Shown: piece after piece, positions 23,280 to 34,599 of the stretch
Position numbering within the stretch: the first letter of the stretch is position 1
Layout: each line of letters begins with the position of its first letter
Position numbers and translations under genes: made by a program
From: Ascaphus truei
Lineage: Eukaryota > Chordata > Amphibia > Anura > Ascaphidae
DNA length: 64,000 bases
Direction: 5' to 3'
Assembly: GCA_036426205.1 (NCBI GenBank)
Contig: CM071573.1
Coordinates: 71,956,580-72,020,579 of the forward strand
Notes under the pieces: generated by a model
Told to the model about the DNA's origin: nothing
The model's database searches: none
What the model saw: only the letters and a program-made list of their open reading frames with translations

Positions 23280-23720
23280 TGGCACAATCAGATACTTTAC
23301 TGTAGTGGATTAAGAGAGCACAAACACTACTATAATGGTGCAGATAATTTTATTTCAACAGTAACAAATTAAACCGTGAAAAATTCCCACTCACAAGTTA
23401 AATTGCTGTCATCCAGCACACAGACACAGCGTCTCGCACCACAAGTGGATATGTCACTTACTGCTGTCTACGCTGCCGCTGTACTCCTGGGTAGAGCCCC
23501 CCCCACGCTGGAGGCTGGCGAGTTGTGCACAAGCTCATTCGCGTGCTTGTTCACTTCTGGATTCGCCGGGTTGACTCTCCAATGTGATGGAGTAAAAGCA
23601 GGGAATGTCGGCAGATAGTCAGGATCATTGGGTGTACTGATCTGCAGCAGGAAATCGCCCTACGCGTTTTGCAAAGCCTCTCGTTGCTTCCTCAGGGGCT
23701 GCAGTGTGATCAGTTAGTTG
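23280..23720 (-). mobile_element. Retroelement tail with hammerhead-like motif, probably Penelope-like
   Basis: On the minus strand: ctgagga, one a, gcaa-cgagaggc-ttgc region (4-bp stem), then aaaacgcgtaggg (23662-23695). CUGAGGA fits the CUGANGA box; the expected GAAA is AAAA. Downstream on the same strand the composition matches other tails in the window. Confidence 0.5.
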
Positions 23721-23789
23721 GTTACACAATAGCAGGAGTGTAAAGAAACAAAGTATTCAGGTGGAACAGGGTGACAGACCAGACATTAA

Positions 23790-24140
23790 TAGGGCGAGTC
23801 CTCAGGTCGATTACACCATCCATAGTCCCAGCATTGAACAAGGCCGGCTTGATGGCGACACCCCTGCCCAGAGCCCCGCGCATACAAAGGCCCTATGCTC
23901 TTCCTCACAACATTTAAAGGGATTGCCGGGGGGGGGAGGGGGGTCTCTGTAAGCTCTGGCATCTCCTCCTACTCCTAGTCTCCGGCATCTTCTTCTTGTG
24001 ATGATGCATCACCATGACAACGCTACGTTACATGACGCCGCAACGTAACTAGAGGAGGTGCCGGAGATGCCAGAGAGGGTAAGAGGTCCCGCACTCTCCC
24101 CCCCGGCCCCGAGCACCGCCAAACCCCCAGCCGGACCAGA
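23790..24140. repeat. GC-rich segment with inverted repeat
   Basis: 'ctctggcatctcctcctact' near 23956 pairs with 'gaggaggtgccggagatgcc' near 24051, about 90 bp away. CpG-rich with a G-tract at 23928. Likely a DNA-transposon remnant; the termini are not defined. Confidence 0.45.
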
Positions 24141-24199
24141 AAATACAGAAATTGACATTTAACTAGTCCACTCTGATTAGTCAGAACTAAATAAAAGCA

Positions 24200-24880
24200 C
24201 ATTCACCTAAGGGTGGGCACTTTTCACTCGTGTTTTGTTTTGCTTCTGAAAATATGTTGCATTTTGGATGTGGACCTAGTTATTTGCTACGTTGTTGGTT
24301 CTGGTTTTTGCCAACATTCTATTTGTCTGGTTTTGGTTTTAGATTTCTCCAAGTTATGTTCATTCAAAATAAAATTTGAAAATGGTATAATAAAACATTG
24401 AAAATGCTGGAAATAAGTGTAAAAACAGGATAACCATCAAAGAACTCAAATAAAGTAACTGGAAAATGTAGAATAGTTTTTTTTTTTTTTTTTTAAAGAT
24501 AGGGTGAGAGTACAAGGGTGGTTGGGGGGGGCAGTACAAAAAATAATAGGGATGGGGAAGGGGGAAATGAGAGGAACACGGTACAGTTTTCGTTGATCAT
24601 CAGGGTACAATACAGTTAATCCGTGCATAAAAATCTTCATGTGCGATTATACTTGGGCTCAGAAATAAAAGTGAGAGCAATACAAATAAAATGGTAAAGC
24701 CTTCAACAAATGTACAGCGCTAATCCCGTTCTGACATAATGTGAGTACACCCAGGGGAGCCAAATCCCATAGCATTTATCAAGAGATCCATTCAGGAAAC
24801 TTGTGAGACGTTCCATGAGATTAACCTCCCTTCATTTCTGTAATATCATAGTCCTAGGGGAGGTTCCTGTTTCCCTAAGT
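24200..24880. other. No gene recognised
   Basis: AT-rich DNA with a 20-base T-tract at 24476-24495. Nothing else assignable. Confidence 0.4.
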
Positions 24881-24896
24881 TTGCGATTCTTTAAGT

Positions 24897-25065
24897 CAGG
24901 GGTCTCAAACTCAGTCCTCAAGGGCCACCACAGGCCAGCGTTTATGGATATCCCTGCTTCAGCACAGGTGGCTCAGTCGAAGACACCTGTGCTGATCAGA
25001 GATATCCATAAAAACTGTCCTCTTGGGGGGGGGAGGGGCCTTGATGACAGAGTTTGAGACCCCTG
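24897..25065. mobile_element. Palindromic hAT MITE, copy 6, perfect TSD
   Basis: It runs from 'caggggtctcaaactcagtc' to 'agagtttgagacccctg', flanked by identical CTTTAAGT at 24889-24896 and 25066-25073. Perfect duplications point to a comparatively recent insertion. The central TA agrees with the other copies. Confidence 0.92.
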
Positions 25066-25079
25066 CTTTAAGTGGTTTC

Positions 25080-26075
25080 TATTGAATGATTTTATTTAGG
25101 AATACAATGTATCTATTGTACAATGCAACACCTTTCACCACAATCACTGAATGTATGCTGCATATCTTAACGAATCGCTCATTCAGAAATGCAGCATGCA
25201 TTAAATAAAAAGATATTATCTCCCCTTTTTTAATTTTTTTTACTGTGTTTATGATATTATTCTATTTTATTGTAGTGAGAATCACATTTGAGTTTACGGT
25301 AGAGTCACAATTAGACCCAGGTGAGCAACTGAGTCAGGGTCACACATGCCAAGGGGTTCCATCGGGATCAACTTGTCTGCTAGTAAAAGAGCCCGCAGAA
25401 TCGCTTGGAAACCCACTAACCGTCATTCATCAGAAAGCCCCCGGGCTAGAAATAAGGAAGCAGATACTGTACCTCGACTGCAAACAGGGCTACAGCCAAC
25501 AATGTCATGGCAGAGCACAGCAGAGACTAAAACATTTCCAATCCGTGCAGCGGATGTCATATTTCTGAAGCAATTAGTTGTGGTCCGTATTAGGCCCTGA
25601 AAGCTCAACTTTAAAATGTGCATTTGAGAAGCACAATACAGTAGCTAATGTTTTTTTACAGAGTAGGAACCGTACAAATAGGAGCTTCTCTATGGTAAGA
25701 CATTTGTTAATGCTGAATCTCCATGCAGCTGTCAAATTGTACATTGCCAAAACTGATTAGGGGGAGAAAGTTTTGTCTTTGCGGATTGTTAAACTCTAAA
25801 CAAATAAAGCAAGTTTTACTGAGTAGAGTCACAGCTATTAAAGTGGCAGTCCCTCAAAAAAACAAAACCGCGAACTAATGGCAGTGACATGTTCTCTAGG
25901 GTAAATGTGGGTAATTGACACATACAATTAAGACAGGTAGAAGTATTATTCTATACTTTTTTTTTTTTATACCTTCAATATCTCCATCGGGACATGGAGT
26001 GTTTTCATGATCTTTACCTAATCTCTTTTGTGATAAGACAGTTTGTGAACATTCAGGAAGATTGTTCATCCAAAG
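25080..26075. other. Apparently unique DNA with one balanced-composition segment
   Basis: The 25260-25600 part is less AT-rich than its surroundings, begins after a pyrimidine tract ending 'ttattgtag', and stays open for 107 codons on plus. The translation resembles no family I know and there is no donor site that I trust. It may be unique non-coding DNA. Confidence 0.3.
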
Positions 26076-26082
26076 TGTTACA

Positions 26083-26390
26083 AAGTTGCATAGTATATGA
26101 GGTTGAAAAAAGACATGTGTCCATCAAGTTCAACTTACAGTAGTACTAAATTTAGACGACAGATACTTTATCCTATATCCGGAAGGCAAACAAAAAAAAC
26201 CTGTGAAATATCATCTAATGATATCTCATACGGGGAAAATAAATTCCTTTCTGACTCCAAGAATTGGATTTCTCCCTGGGTCAAAATCCTTCCCATGTTT
26301 ACTTATTTGGTATATCCCTGTATTCCTTTCCTTTCTAAAAAGATGTTCAACCTTTATTTGAACATGTTCTTTTGGTGTTTTGTTTAGCTA
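26083..26390 (+). mobile_element. Interspersed repeat (GTTGAAAAAAGACA family)
   Basis: It starts 'gaggttgaaaaaagacatg', then 'ccatcaagttcaactta', and later 'cctttctgactccaagaatt' and 'gatgttcaacctttatttg'. A shorter inverted copy is at 21.78-21.86 kb. I recognise the style as common amphibian interspersed repeat but cannot name its class. Confidence 0.6.
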
Positions 26391-26399
26391 ATGATGGCA

Positions 26400-28600
26400 G
26401 CATAATTGGTTTACAGAGAAAATAAGAAAGAACCACAATTAGCAAATAACATTCAAATTAAACAGACCCAAAAACTATATTTGTAAAGTATGGATGTATT
26501 GTATCTATAGTATGTAAAGTACTGACTAATATGTACACAAGAACCACATACAGTAAGTAAAAATGTTTTATGGGGAATTAAATATTTCTAAGAAAGTCCT
26601 TTACACTGAGCTGGTACATAAAAAAAGGTGGGGTTTATTGCTCACTATGTGGGGACTGCCCCTTTAAATCATTGTAACTAAATGGAATTACAAAGGTTGT
26701 ACGTAGTGACACGTTTCATTGAACGGCTAAAGTCGGTATTTCTGGTGTTCTTCTAGAATCCGGAGCACCTTTCAGATACACTTTCAGAGTAACTCACGGT
26801 ATACAGATGTGCAGTCCCACACACAACCTATATATTCACTGTTCTCCGTCCTTGTGTCCTCTGGGAATATAGCAGCGTCCCTTTCTCCTCCTCTGGCACT
26901 GTTCTCACTTAACAATAGGCCTACCCTCTTATGCAAGGTGATAATGAGTAAGGCTAAATTAGTTAATATATATGTATGAAACCAAGTCAATGAATGTTAC
27001 ATGGTAATTATATTGGCCATATATGTAACATGGTCTTTATGTAGATTTTGGTTTAATGACTAAATGAACAATAAGATTCACTGAGGTACAGCTGAAGACA
27101 TGTAAGATGTTGCATTTTGCTATAAGATCTTTCCCCCTGAATACTGCAGTCAAACTACAGTATACCACATAGTTCTCTTGTAGAGGTAAAGGGATGCGGT
27201 AACTTATATAAATCATTGCATCCGCCTTTAAAACCACTATACTAATCTGTAGGAACTGCGTATCGTTTCTGAGTTGCAGTTAGTGGGCATGTTCAGATTG
27301 TAATGTTTATACCTGAAAAAGAGCTACATAAACATGTGCAAACTTTTCGCCTAAGCAAATCGAATCATTTATATTCCATGTGGAGAGATACCTGAGATAC
27401 TTGAGAAATGATCCTATTTTCCGAGAGAAATGCATACAAAAATGTAAGCAAAAAATGGGCAAACTTAACTTGGAGAACTATGCTCATGTCTAAATCTAAA
27501 ACAAATCACCCAGTGACAATTTCCTTTTTAAGATAAGTGCTGTCAAACATATCCCACAGACCTTCCTCTGAAAAGATCAATATTTCAATGGCTAACAAAG
27601 TGGCACATTCCTAAAGAGCCTGAAAAGAATTCACATCATGTAGGTATCAGTCTTCGTGTCAAGGAAAACAGGTTTCTTTGTGTGTGTGTGTGTGATCTGT
27701 TTCTGAAGCACAAGGCAAACATAATGTTGCATGAAAAAAAAAGAGAACATCGGAAGACATTTACATCACAAATCTTATTTTTTTTTATGATGCAAATGGG
27801 AATTGTGTGCTTTTCACAGTTGTACTTAACACAGTGGAACAGATGGTGTGAGCCTATTTTAAAGAGATGTGTCCACTAATGGCAAAGCAATGCAGTAAGG
27901 CGCTGAATAAATATGTCTAGCTTGTTTTTGGAGTCCTAGGCTTATTAAACGCTAGCTTTTTTATGATCGGTATCATATCTGCTTGGCTTATTGCTGAGAC
28001 CTTGCAACAGCTGAGAACTCTCATTAAGGCAAAGTACGAAGGCAATTTTTTAGTGGAATTGGAGCACATTGCACCATTTTTTTGTTGCGCCTCTTTGCAG
28101 GAGTTTGTGCGCCATCTGCGTCAGCTTTTTTTCTTGGAGTGTCAAAATAAGAAGTTACATGGCACACAGTTTATAATAAGATGTGTCAAGTTGTGCACCT
28201 CGATACGTCACTTTTCTACTTTAAAACTGCCAGCTATGAGGTGACATTCGCTATCTTGCTTATGTAATAAACTGGAGCAGCACGTTTTGTACGTATGACA
28301 CAATTTTGGAGCAAAAGAAGTGCAGTAAATACATAAATACAAAAATCATTGATAAATATGTTTTATTTACGTGAAATGCAGACGCTTATAATGCATTCCC
28401 TAAATGTAATCTATTTATTGTTAAAGTTATATACCACATTTTATTACTATGATGTATGAAAACATGATTCTTTCATTGGCAATTGCTTAGTAATATAACA
28501 AGATACTTATCAATAAGTTTGGGATCTGATTCACTCACCTCGAAAGTACATTTCCCATACTACTCTTGCTTGTCAGTAAAGCTATTCTGTATTTCGCTCA
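26400..28600. other. Apparently unique AT-rich DNA
   Basis: A long stretch without recognisable transposons apart from a short (TG)n run near 27678. Short frames exist (for example 27963-28244 plus) without family signatures. Confidence 0.4.
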
Positions 28601-28617
28601 TCTTTTTAAAGTGTATA

Positions 28618-28770
28618 TATTAATAATAATATTTTCGTCTCATATAGTGCTGACAGTGTACACAGCATAGTACAAAGAATGTGGCAGCCGCAATGGGTCG
28701 CTGCTCCAACGAGCTTGCAATCTAATTTTTGCGCACAAGGTACCGGGAGATAAGTGACTTTATCACGGAG
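28618..28770 (-). mobile_element. SINE body and tail (minus)
   Basis: The minus strand reads 'aagtcacttatctcccggta', then 'ttagattgcaagctcgttgg', and ends 'gtcagcactatatgagacg' plus an (ATT)n-like tail. It matches the body of the 19.4-kb SINE; the tRNA-like head is missing. Confidence 0.65.
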
Positions 28771-28799
28771 CTGTCCCTCAGACCACTTTTATAACAATA

Positions 28800-29240
28800 T
28801 ACTCTATGCTGTTGCCAAAACTAACCAAGAGTACTGCCTATGTCTATTTGAAGAGCCAGAATAAGACATGCTGGACAAATATGCCAAGCTGAGAGTATGC
28901 CAAGACTGGATTACAATTGCTTTGAAAGACTGGGCAATTTGGCACACATTCATTGTTAATGTAGCGTCAAATAATCCAGAATCCATGGCTTTTATAATGG
29001 CATTTCCACAAAGGATGACCCAAGGATGCTGGAGCAGTATGAGATGTAGACCCAAGAAAGCGGAACAGGGACACTTGGGAAATACATACCTTTCTCTGTC
29101 ACACGCAATTGGGAGACATTGTGGCAATTTAGTTATGCTGAGAGCTAGAATGATGGATGGCATCCCTGTCACCTCTGTGTGACTTTCACCTTTTCCTATT
29201 ACAGTATCTCTGCAAAACTTCCTTGTCATAAGCATCCTTC
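28800..29240. other. Unrecognised low-repeat segment open on both strands
   Basis: A block of balanced composition with frames of 104 codons on plus (28868-29182) and 143 codons on minus (28804-29235). Neither translation resembles a known domain, and there is no periodic codon bias I can judge by eye. It could be unique non-coding DNA or an old repeat. Confidence 0.25.
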
Positions 29241-29469
29241 ACTTATTTCCACATGCAGATTGTCAAGAACACACCTGGATAAAGAAGTTACTTCATTAGA
29301 CACATTTCCTTCCTAACAGTGTTTGTGCAAATCTGCAAATACCCCCTTTATTGCATAATATAATATAATTATATCAAACATTCAGTAAATGAATTACAGA
29401 TTTCCATGGCCATTCTATGCACACACAACCCCCCTGTAATTTCAAAACCCAGACCCACCGCTACATGGT

Positions 29470-29550
29470 TTGTATGTATGTATGTATATATATATATATA
29501 TATATATGTGTGTATGTATGTATGTATGTATGTATATATATATATGTATA
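29470..29550. repeat. (TATG)n/(TA)n compound microsatellite
   Basis: Alternating tatg and ta runs. Confidence 0.95.
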
Positions 29551-29554
29551 TATT

Positions 29555-29910
29555 TAGAAACACAAAAGAACAGGCGCACTCCTAGTGTATTAAAGTATAA
29601 CAATTTAATAGGACTGGACAGATACAAAATGCTCACTCACTCGCGACGCTAGAAATAAAGCAGTTTTTGAGACAATCTCAAGCTTCGTCTCAGCAAAGGA
29701 ATCCACTCGGTTGCTGCTGTGCTATCCGGCACTCCAGGCTGACCGCAACCGGATGTGGGATGTATACACCGTGTCGCCTCCAATTCGGCTCCTCCGGCAA
29801 CAAAAACTCCTCCACAAAGTTTCCTGGCTCACGTTCTTTTTTGTTTCTGTAGATATCTTCCAAGGAATTGGTGATTCCTGTGTCCAGGCTGCAAAGACTC
29901 TGGAGGACGG
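29555..29910 (-). mobile_element. Retroelement tail, probably Penelope-like
   Basis: The minus strand has 'ctgagacgaagcttgagat', then a segment matching the 'gtgcgcctgttcttttgtg' end style seen in other tails. The hammerhead-like boxes are badly decayed. Confidence 0.35.
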
Positions 29911-30209
29911 TGTTAGTGGGACTGTTTTTTTTTACAATTTTTATAATTTTTTTATACTTTTCTGTATTTAAACTGTCTATTTTTAGCTTATATTGTTTAA
30001 TATTAGCACATGTTTATTGGCAGAGGTATCACTATTATTATTTAGGTCATTGTACCCATTGAATTCTAGATTATTGTTATTATACTTTATTGATCCTAGG
30101 GGCATAGCCATCACAGGTGTACCAAAACATATTGTTATCATATTGGGTTCAGTGTAGAGTTTTTACATATGCTATATAATTAGGCCTTGTTTCATTCTCT
30201 GTTTTGTCG

Positions 30210-30690
30210 TATGTATATCTTTATTTATATAGCGCCATTAATGTACATAGCGCTTCACAGTAATAATACACGTGACAATCATAAATAACAAATAATACAA
30301 ATAACACGATGGGAATATGCTCTTCAGACATAAAAGTGGCACTTAGGAAAAGGAGTCCCTGCCCCAAAGAGCTCACAATCTAATTGGTAAGTAGGAAGAA
30401 TGTACAGAGACAGTAGGAAGGTATAAGTGGGTCTGCAAGGGGTCGAGGTCGATGTATGAGGTGTATAGTATCAGCCACAGAGCAGCTCATATGCTTCGAT
30501 AAGGAGGTGTGTTTTAAGATGGTTCTTAATGGTGGATAGAGAGGGTGCTAGTCGGATATTGAGGGGAAGGGCATTCCAGAGGTGTGGGGCAGTCAGTGAG
30601 AAAGGTTTAAGGTGGGAGAGGGCTTCAGACACAAAAGGGGTAGAGAGAACACATCCTTGAGCAGAACGCTAGTCGGAATGGTGTATAGTG
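30210..30690 (-). mobile_element. LINE/SINE 3' region with GCGCTATATAAATAAAGATATAC-type tail (minus)
   Basis: The minus strand ends 'ggcgctatataaataaagat', the same terminus as the plus-strand LINE tail at 57.7 kb, and carries 'agattgtgagctctttgggg' upstream. The body (30400-30680) is a long non-coding region with 'ctggaatgcccttcccctca', a LINE reverse-transcriptase C-terminal type segment. The frame is broken. Confidence 0.6.
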
Positions 30691-30839
30691 ATAGTGTTTG
30701 TGAAAATGTTTTCAACAAAAGACAGCCCCAATGCTACATCCAACATGACAAATCATATGGTTAAATACTTATGAGAGAAAAACAGATAAGTGAGGGTCAC
30801 TTATTTAAATTCTTTGGCCAAAGCATTGTAATCTTTGAG

Positions 30840-31130
30840 ATCACGGAGAAAGGTGCCCCTCCTTTGCAAATCCAAACACTAGCTCTGTGAATGTTCTCTT
30901 TACCTCTCTGATATGCACAACTAGAAAAGGAAAATGATCAACATACAATTCAAAACAACCTTTACACCACCAAAGCAAATCTGTCCAAAAATGGTGTATA
31001 GCAAATACTGCTTCACCTGACTTTAAAAATGAAAGGTATCTCAGAAGGCAATTTAACACTTTGAGAGTCTGAAAAGCCACAGCACCAGAGTGCCATAGTT
31101 CCTGGCACATTGCGATCTCTTCCAATCCTC
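30840..31130 (-). other. Unrecognised 94-codon frame
   Basis: An aromatic-rich translation (FWTDLLWWCKGCFELYVDH) with no methionine codon at its upstream edge. I do not recognise it and see no splice or promoter evidence. It may be a chance frame. Confidence 0.2.
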
Positions 31131-31139
31131 TTCTATTCC

Positions 31140-31650
31140 AGACCTTGTGACGTGATCAATCCCCAAAGGGTTAATACTATGAATGCTTCATATTTTAAGT
31201 TAGAATGCATACTTCATCTTCATATGTGTTTGTGATGAACACTCATAGGTGCACACATACAGGACATGTACGGTATGTGCAGTCTGCAGATGACAAATGA
31301 CAGAAATGTAATGTGAGCATGAGCAGAATAAAAGAATGAAAACGATACGATTTGTAATAAGCGTACGTATAGAAATGAACCAATTAATCAAACTGCTGTC
31401 AAATTCATTATGCAGGTCTGGAAAGCGCGATGACTAACATTGCTCGTGTCAAGGAAGAAAAATAAGCTCTCAGCTCTTTGGAAACGCCTCTAATTAAAAA
31501 AAAAATTTCAGCTGATCTGCTATCAGTCTGAACTATGTTATGTTTCAGATTAATTGCTTGGCTCATTTGTCTTTTCTTAAAGAATGGTGATCATTTTTAT
31601 TCTATTTACCTTTATCATGACAAACATGTCATATAGCGATGAATTTCCAT
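31140..31650. other. No gene recognised
   Basis: AT-rich DNA with an A-tract near 31495. Nothing assignable. Confidence 0.4.
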
Positions 31651-31658
31651 ACTGTAAA

Positions 31659-32035
31659 TAGAGGTGGGCGAATCTGCCTCATCCGTTTCCTGGATTTCCC
31701 ACCCCCACCTCCCCCCCCACAAATCCATTTCGCGGTGTAAAATCCGCGGACGGATTTGGTCGTTTTTAATCCGCGCGCATTCCTCAAAATCCGCCATTGG
31801 ATACAACCGTTGGCGGATTTGTAGAATCCAATCCGCGGACTCAGTAATCCATTGGCGGATTCTGTAAACATGTTCACGGGATGCAGAATCCACAGAGTGT
31901 ATTAGTAATAATAATAAAGAATCCGCCAAACACGGATCGCCTTTTTTGAAAATTGATCCGCTGAAATCCACGGACCAAAGGAACGGGACGATCTGCTGCG
32001 GATCCAAATCCGCCCCCAAAATTTGCCCATCTCTA
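31659..32035. mobile_element. MITE rich in AATCCGC motifs, copy 1
   Basis: TIRs 'tagaggtgggcgaatc' and, reversed, 'tagagatgggcaaattt'. The interior carries about ten copies of aatccgc or its complement, giving it many mutual inverted pairings. The flanking TA could be the target duplication. A second copy is at 33.79-34.12 kb. Confidence 0.68.
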
Positions 32036-32269
32036 TCCATCATTACTGAATATTTGCATATTTCAATGGGTGAAAAGGCAAGCCACAAAAAGGGCAGAGG
32101 CCCATGGGGCTGTAGCCACCATAAGGGTCGTGGCCAAGTAGCCCACAGACCCAAAAGGACAAATACACTTTTGAATATTAATCAACTGGGAAAACACCCA
32201 AATGGTCACTTTTCAAGTTTCCCTCAGCCAGGTGGCCAGATGTCTGTGGCACATACAGTATGAGGGGAC

Positions 32270-33320
32270 AAGGGAAGGGAGTAAGGGGTTGAAAAATCCT
32301 GGTCGAAGAGCAAGCATCAGAAGGGAGAAAGAGAACATTATCCATCCAACCAATTAAGTGTAATTAGGAGCACAAGCAGCAGAATAGGCTGGTTTTATAC
32401 ACATGTTCTCCCAACGTTTTGTCAGTTGCAGGAGGAATTATCACGGTGAAACAGTGTGGCCAGCTGGGATAGGGATACAGCAGTCATTCTGGTATATGCA
32501 TGCCCAGCTAAAAAGAATGGCGGACAATAGGTTCCAGCTACACGCCGGGACCTAGTAAGACAAAAGCTCGCCCAAGTAAAAAAAAATCAGTTTTCTGTTT
32601 TTGGTTTAATAAAGCCGTGACCCTAAATTAACTTATGACTCTGAGATATGCAGCTCCTGTGCTAAGTTTCATACGCATTTTATCATTAACTAGCTATTTT
32701 TTTTTTACCTTTAAAGAAATAGCTTTCCTGCTCACATATCATTTATTTCAATCCCAAGCGAGTATATTTTTATATTCCCAGTCTAACCTTCAGTGGATAT
32801 AATCCAGAGATATAATGCGCTCACTAATGAGAGCAGAACATCTATCCTCACGGTGTCCAATCACAGTTTATAGTTGTCAAATCAGCAACCTTCTAATCAG
32901 TGACAATATCACATAAATCTTGGTCGTGAGGGACGTATAAAGCTTTTATAATTGCCATGAATTTTGGCACAGGTATTCCAAATGGGAGTTATAAAAATCC
33001 GGAGTGTTACCTGTTTTAAATGACATCGAGGATTCTTACTGTGTAACCCCATACAATTTCCACTCAATAGTTCTAAAATATGCAGAGAAAGTTCTGTTGA
33101 ATAATGCAATGCTACAGTTGATTACACATTGTATATATTTTTTAGCTCTCTATGAAAGCGAGATAAATTTTTCTCTTGGTTGTCCTGCTATTCTCTGCTC
33201 AGGGCCCAGCAATAATAATATTTATGCAATGCTGCCCTTCTAGTCAAGCACAGCATCGTTCACTAAATCATACGGCAACAGGTAAGAACTTTCGCTGCAC
33301 ACGGTTGGTACATTTTGCTG
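32270..33320. other. No gene; one possible tail motif
   Basis: Mostly AT-rich. On the minus strand, 32410-32450 reads 'cctcctgcaactgacaaaac', then 'gttggg', similar in style to the retroelement tails but lacking clear boxes. Confidence 0.3.
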
Positions 33321-33324
33321 GGGT

Positions 33325-33490
33325 TCAGGTAGTGACAAAGCACACACATGCGCAAAACGCATCAGAGGTTCCACTCACAGTCTGTGTGATACGATGTCGC
33401 GGAGGATTCAATAAATATTTTTTTCATCTGTTGAAGCGATCCAGCCTCCGTCATTTTTCCTCAGGTTTACAAGCAGTGCACTGTCTAAAT
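33325..33490 (+). mobile_element. Retroelement tail with degenerate hammerhead-like motif
   Basis: tgacaaa, gc-acacacat-gc, gcaaaacgcatcag (33330-33365), then 'caataaatatttttttc' and 'cctccgtcatttttcctc'. The order motif, AATAAA, T-run, cat-ttttcc matches the tail at 34.35-34.50 kb. Confidence 0.45.
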
Positions 33491-33791
33491 GTTTCCCCAT
33501 GGGATGTTACTTCTGGTGTTCCTGTAGTGCCTTTCACTCTCTGTGTTTACCATTTTTAAGCAAGTATCTTTTGTTTGCCTGATTCCTGGGGAGGGAGTGG
33601 CACTCCGGCGCTGTCCCAGAATCTGCAAGCAATGGGGTGTTGCTGGATAGTGTCTTCGCAGGAGAACCACGCAGAGAAGAGTAGAAAAACACCCACAGTA
33701 GACACAAAAAGAAATCCAGAACATAGTCGCTTTTGTAAAAAAGTAGAAAAGTGTAGCATTAGTTTAAGAAGGAAATGCATGGGAACAACTG

Positions 33792-34116
33792 GGGTGGGCG
33801 TGGGACCGTTTCGCGGTGTAAAATCCGCAAATGCATACAGTAGTACGGATTTGTAGAATCCAATCCGCGGATTCAGCAATTCTAAAGAATCCGCCAACGC
33901 ATTGCTGAATCCGCAGGTTGGATTCTACAAATCCGTCAACGGGTTGTGAAATCCGCGGAGTGCATTTTAATAATACAAACATTGTTTTTTAATAATTAAA
34001 AAAAATCCGCAAAACTCGAATCGCCCTTTTTAACACTGATCCGCTGAATCCGTGGACCAAAGTAACTGGCCGATCAGCTGTGGATCCAAATTCTCAAAAA
34101 AAATGTGCCCATCTCT
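33792..34116. mobile_element. MITE rich in AATCCGC motifs, copy 2
   Basis: Ends 'ggtgggcgtgggacc' and, reversed, 'agagatgggcacatttt'. The interior shares 'tttcgcggtgtaaaatccgc' and 'tttgtagaatccaatccgcg' with copy 1. A central inverted repeat (gattctacaaatccg / cggatttgtagaatc) is present. Confidence 0.68.
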
Positions 34117-34344
34117 TTCCGTAACTGACCTGTAATTTATTGTTTCATTTAATACCATTTTTCTAGTTTTTCACAAAAACGATTGTGTTTTGGGTTTCTT
34201 TTTCTGGCTCTTGTGTGCTGTTTTGTACACTTCTGTTTGATTCTCCTGCACCAAATTACAATTAAAAACCCCAAGCAATTTATATGACACATACTTTAAC
34301 TTTTTCATTATTGTTTCAAAATACAGTAACACTGGTTTATTCTA

Positions 34345-34570
34345 TTTCTCTTTGACAAAGCCCCATAGGGGTGAAACGCGTTAGAGCGCTGAGGGGGGAC
34401 TTTCACTCCCTTTTTAAATCTGTATCTGCCATGATTTAATAAAGGCTTTTTTTGCGCAGCCAAGACTTTATCCATTTTTCCCGCAGTGCCCACTGATTCA
34501 CTCTCTTCATTGGGAGGACGTTCTACATCACATTGCCAGCAGCCTGGAGCACGCCGATTCGAACGGACCA
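34345..34570 (+). mobile_element. Retroelement tail with hammerhead-like motif
   Basis: tttgacaaag, cccc-ata-gggg (a perfect 4-bp stem), tgaaacgcgttagagcg, then 'tttaataaaggcttttttt' and 'gcgcagccaagactttat'. The first box is diverged from CUGANGA. No coding sequence attached. Confidence 0.5.
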
Positions 34571-34599
34571 GTAACACTTGAGTAAGTGATTACTTTGTT

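Noticed and set aside
30840..31130. 94-codon aromatic-rich minus-strand frame as a gene
   Set aside because: No start codon at its upstream edge, no splice evidence and no recognisable family; kept only as an unrecognised frame.
32410..32450. Further hammerhead-like motif on the minus strand
   Set aside because: Only the overall style matches; neither CUGANGA nor a paired stem could be read.
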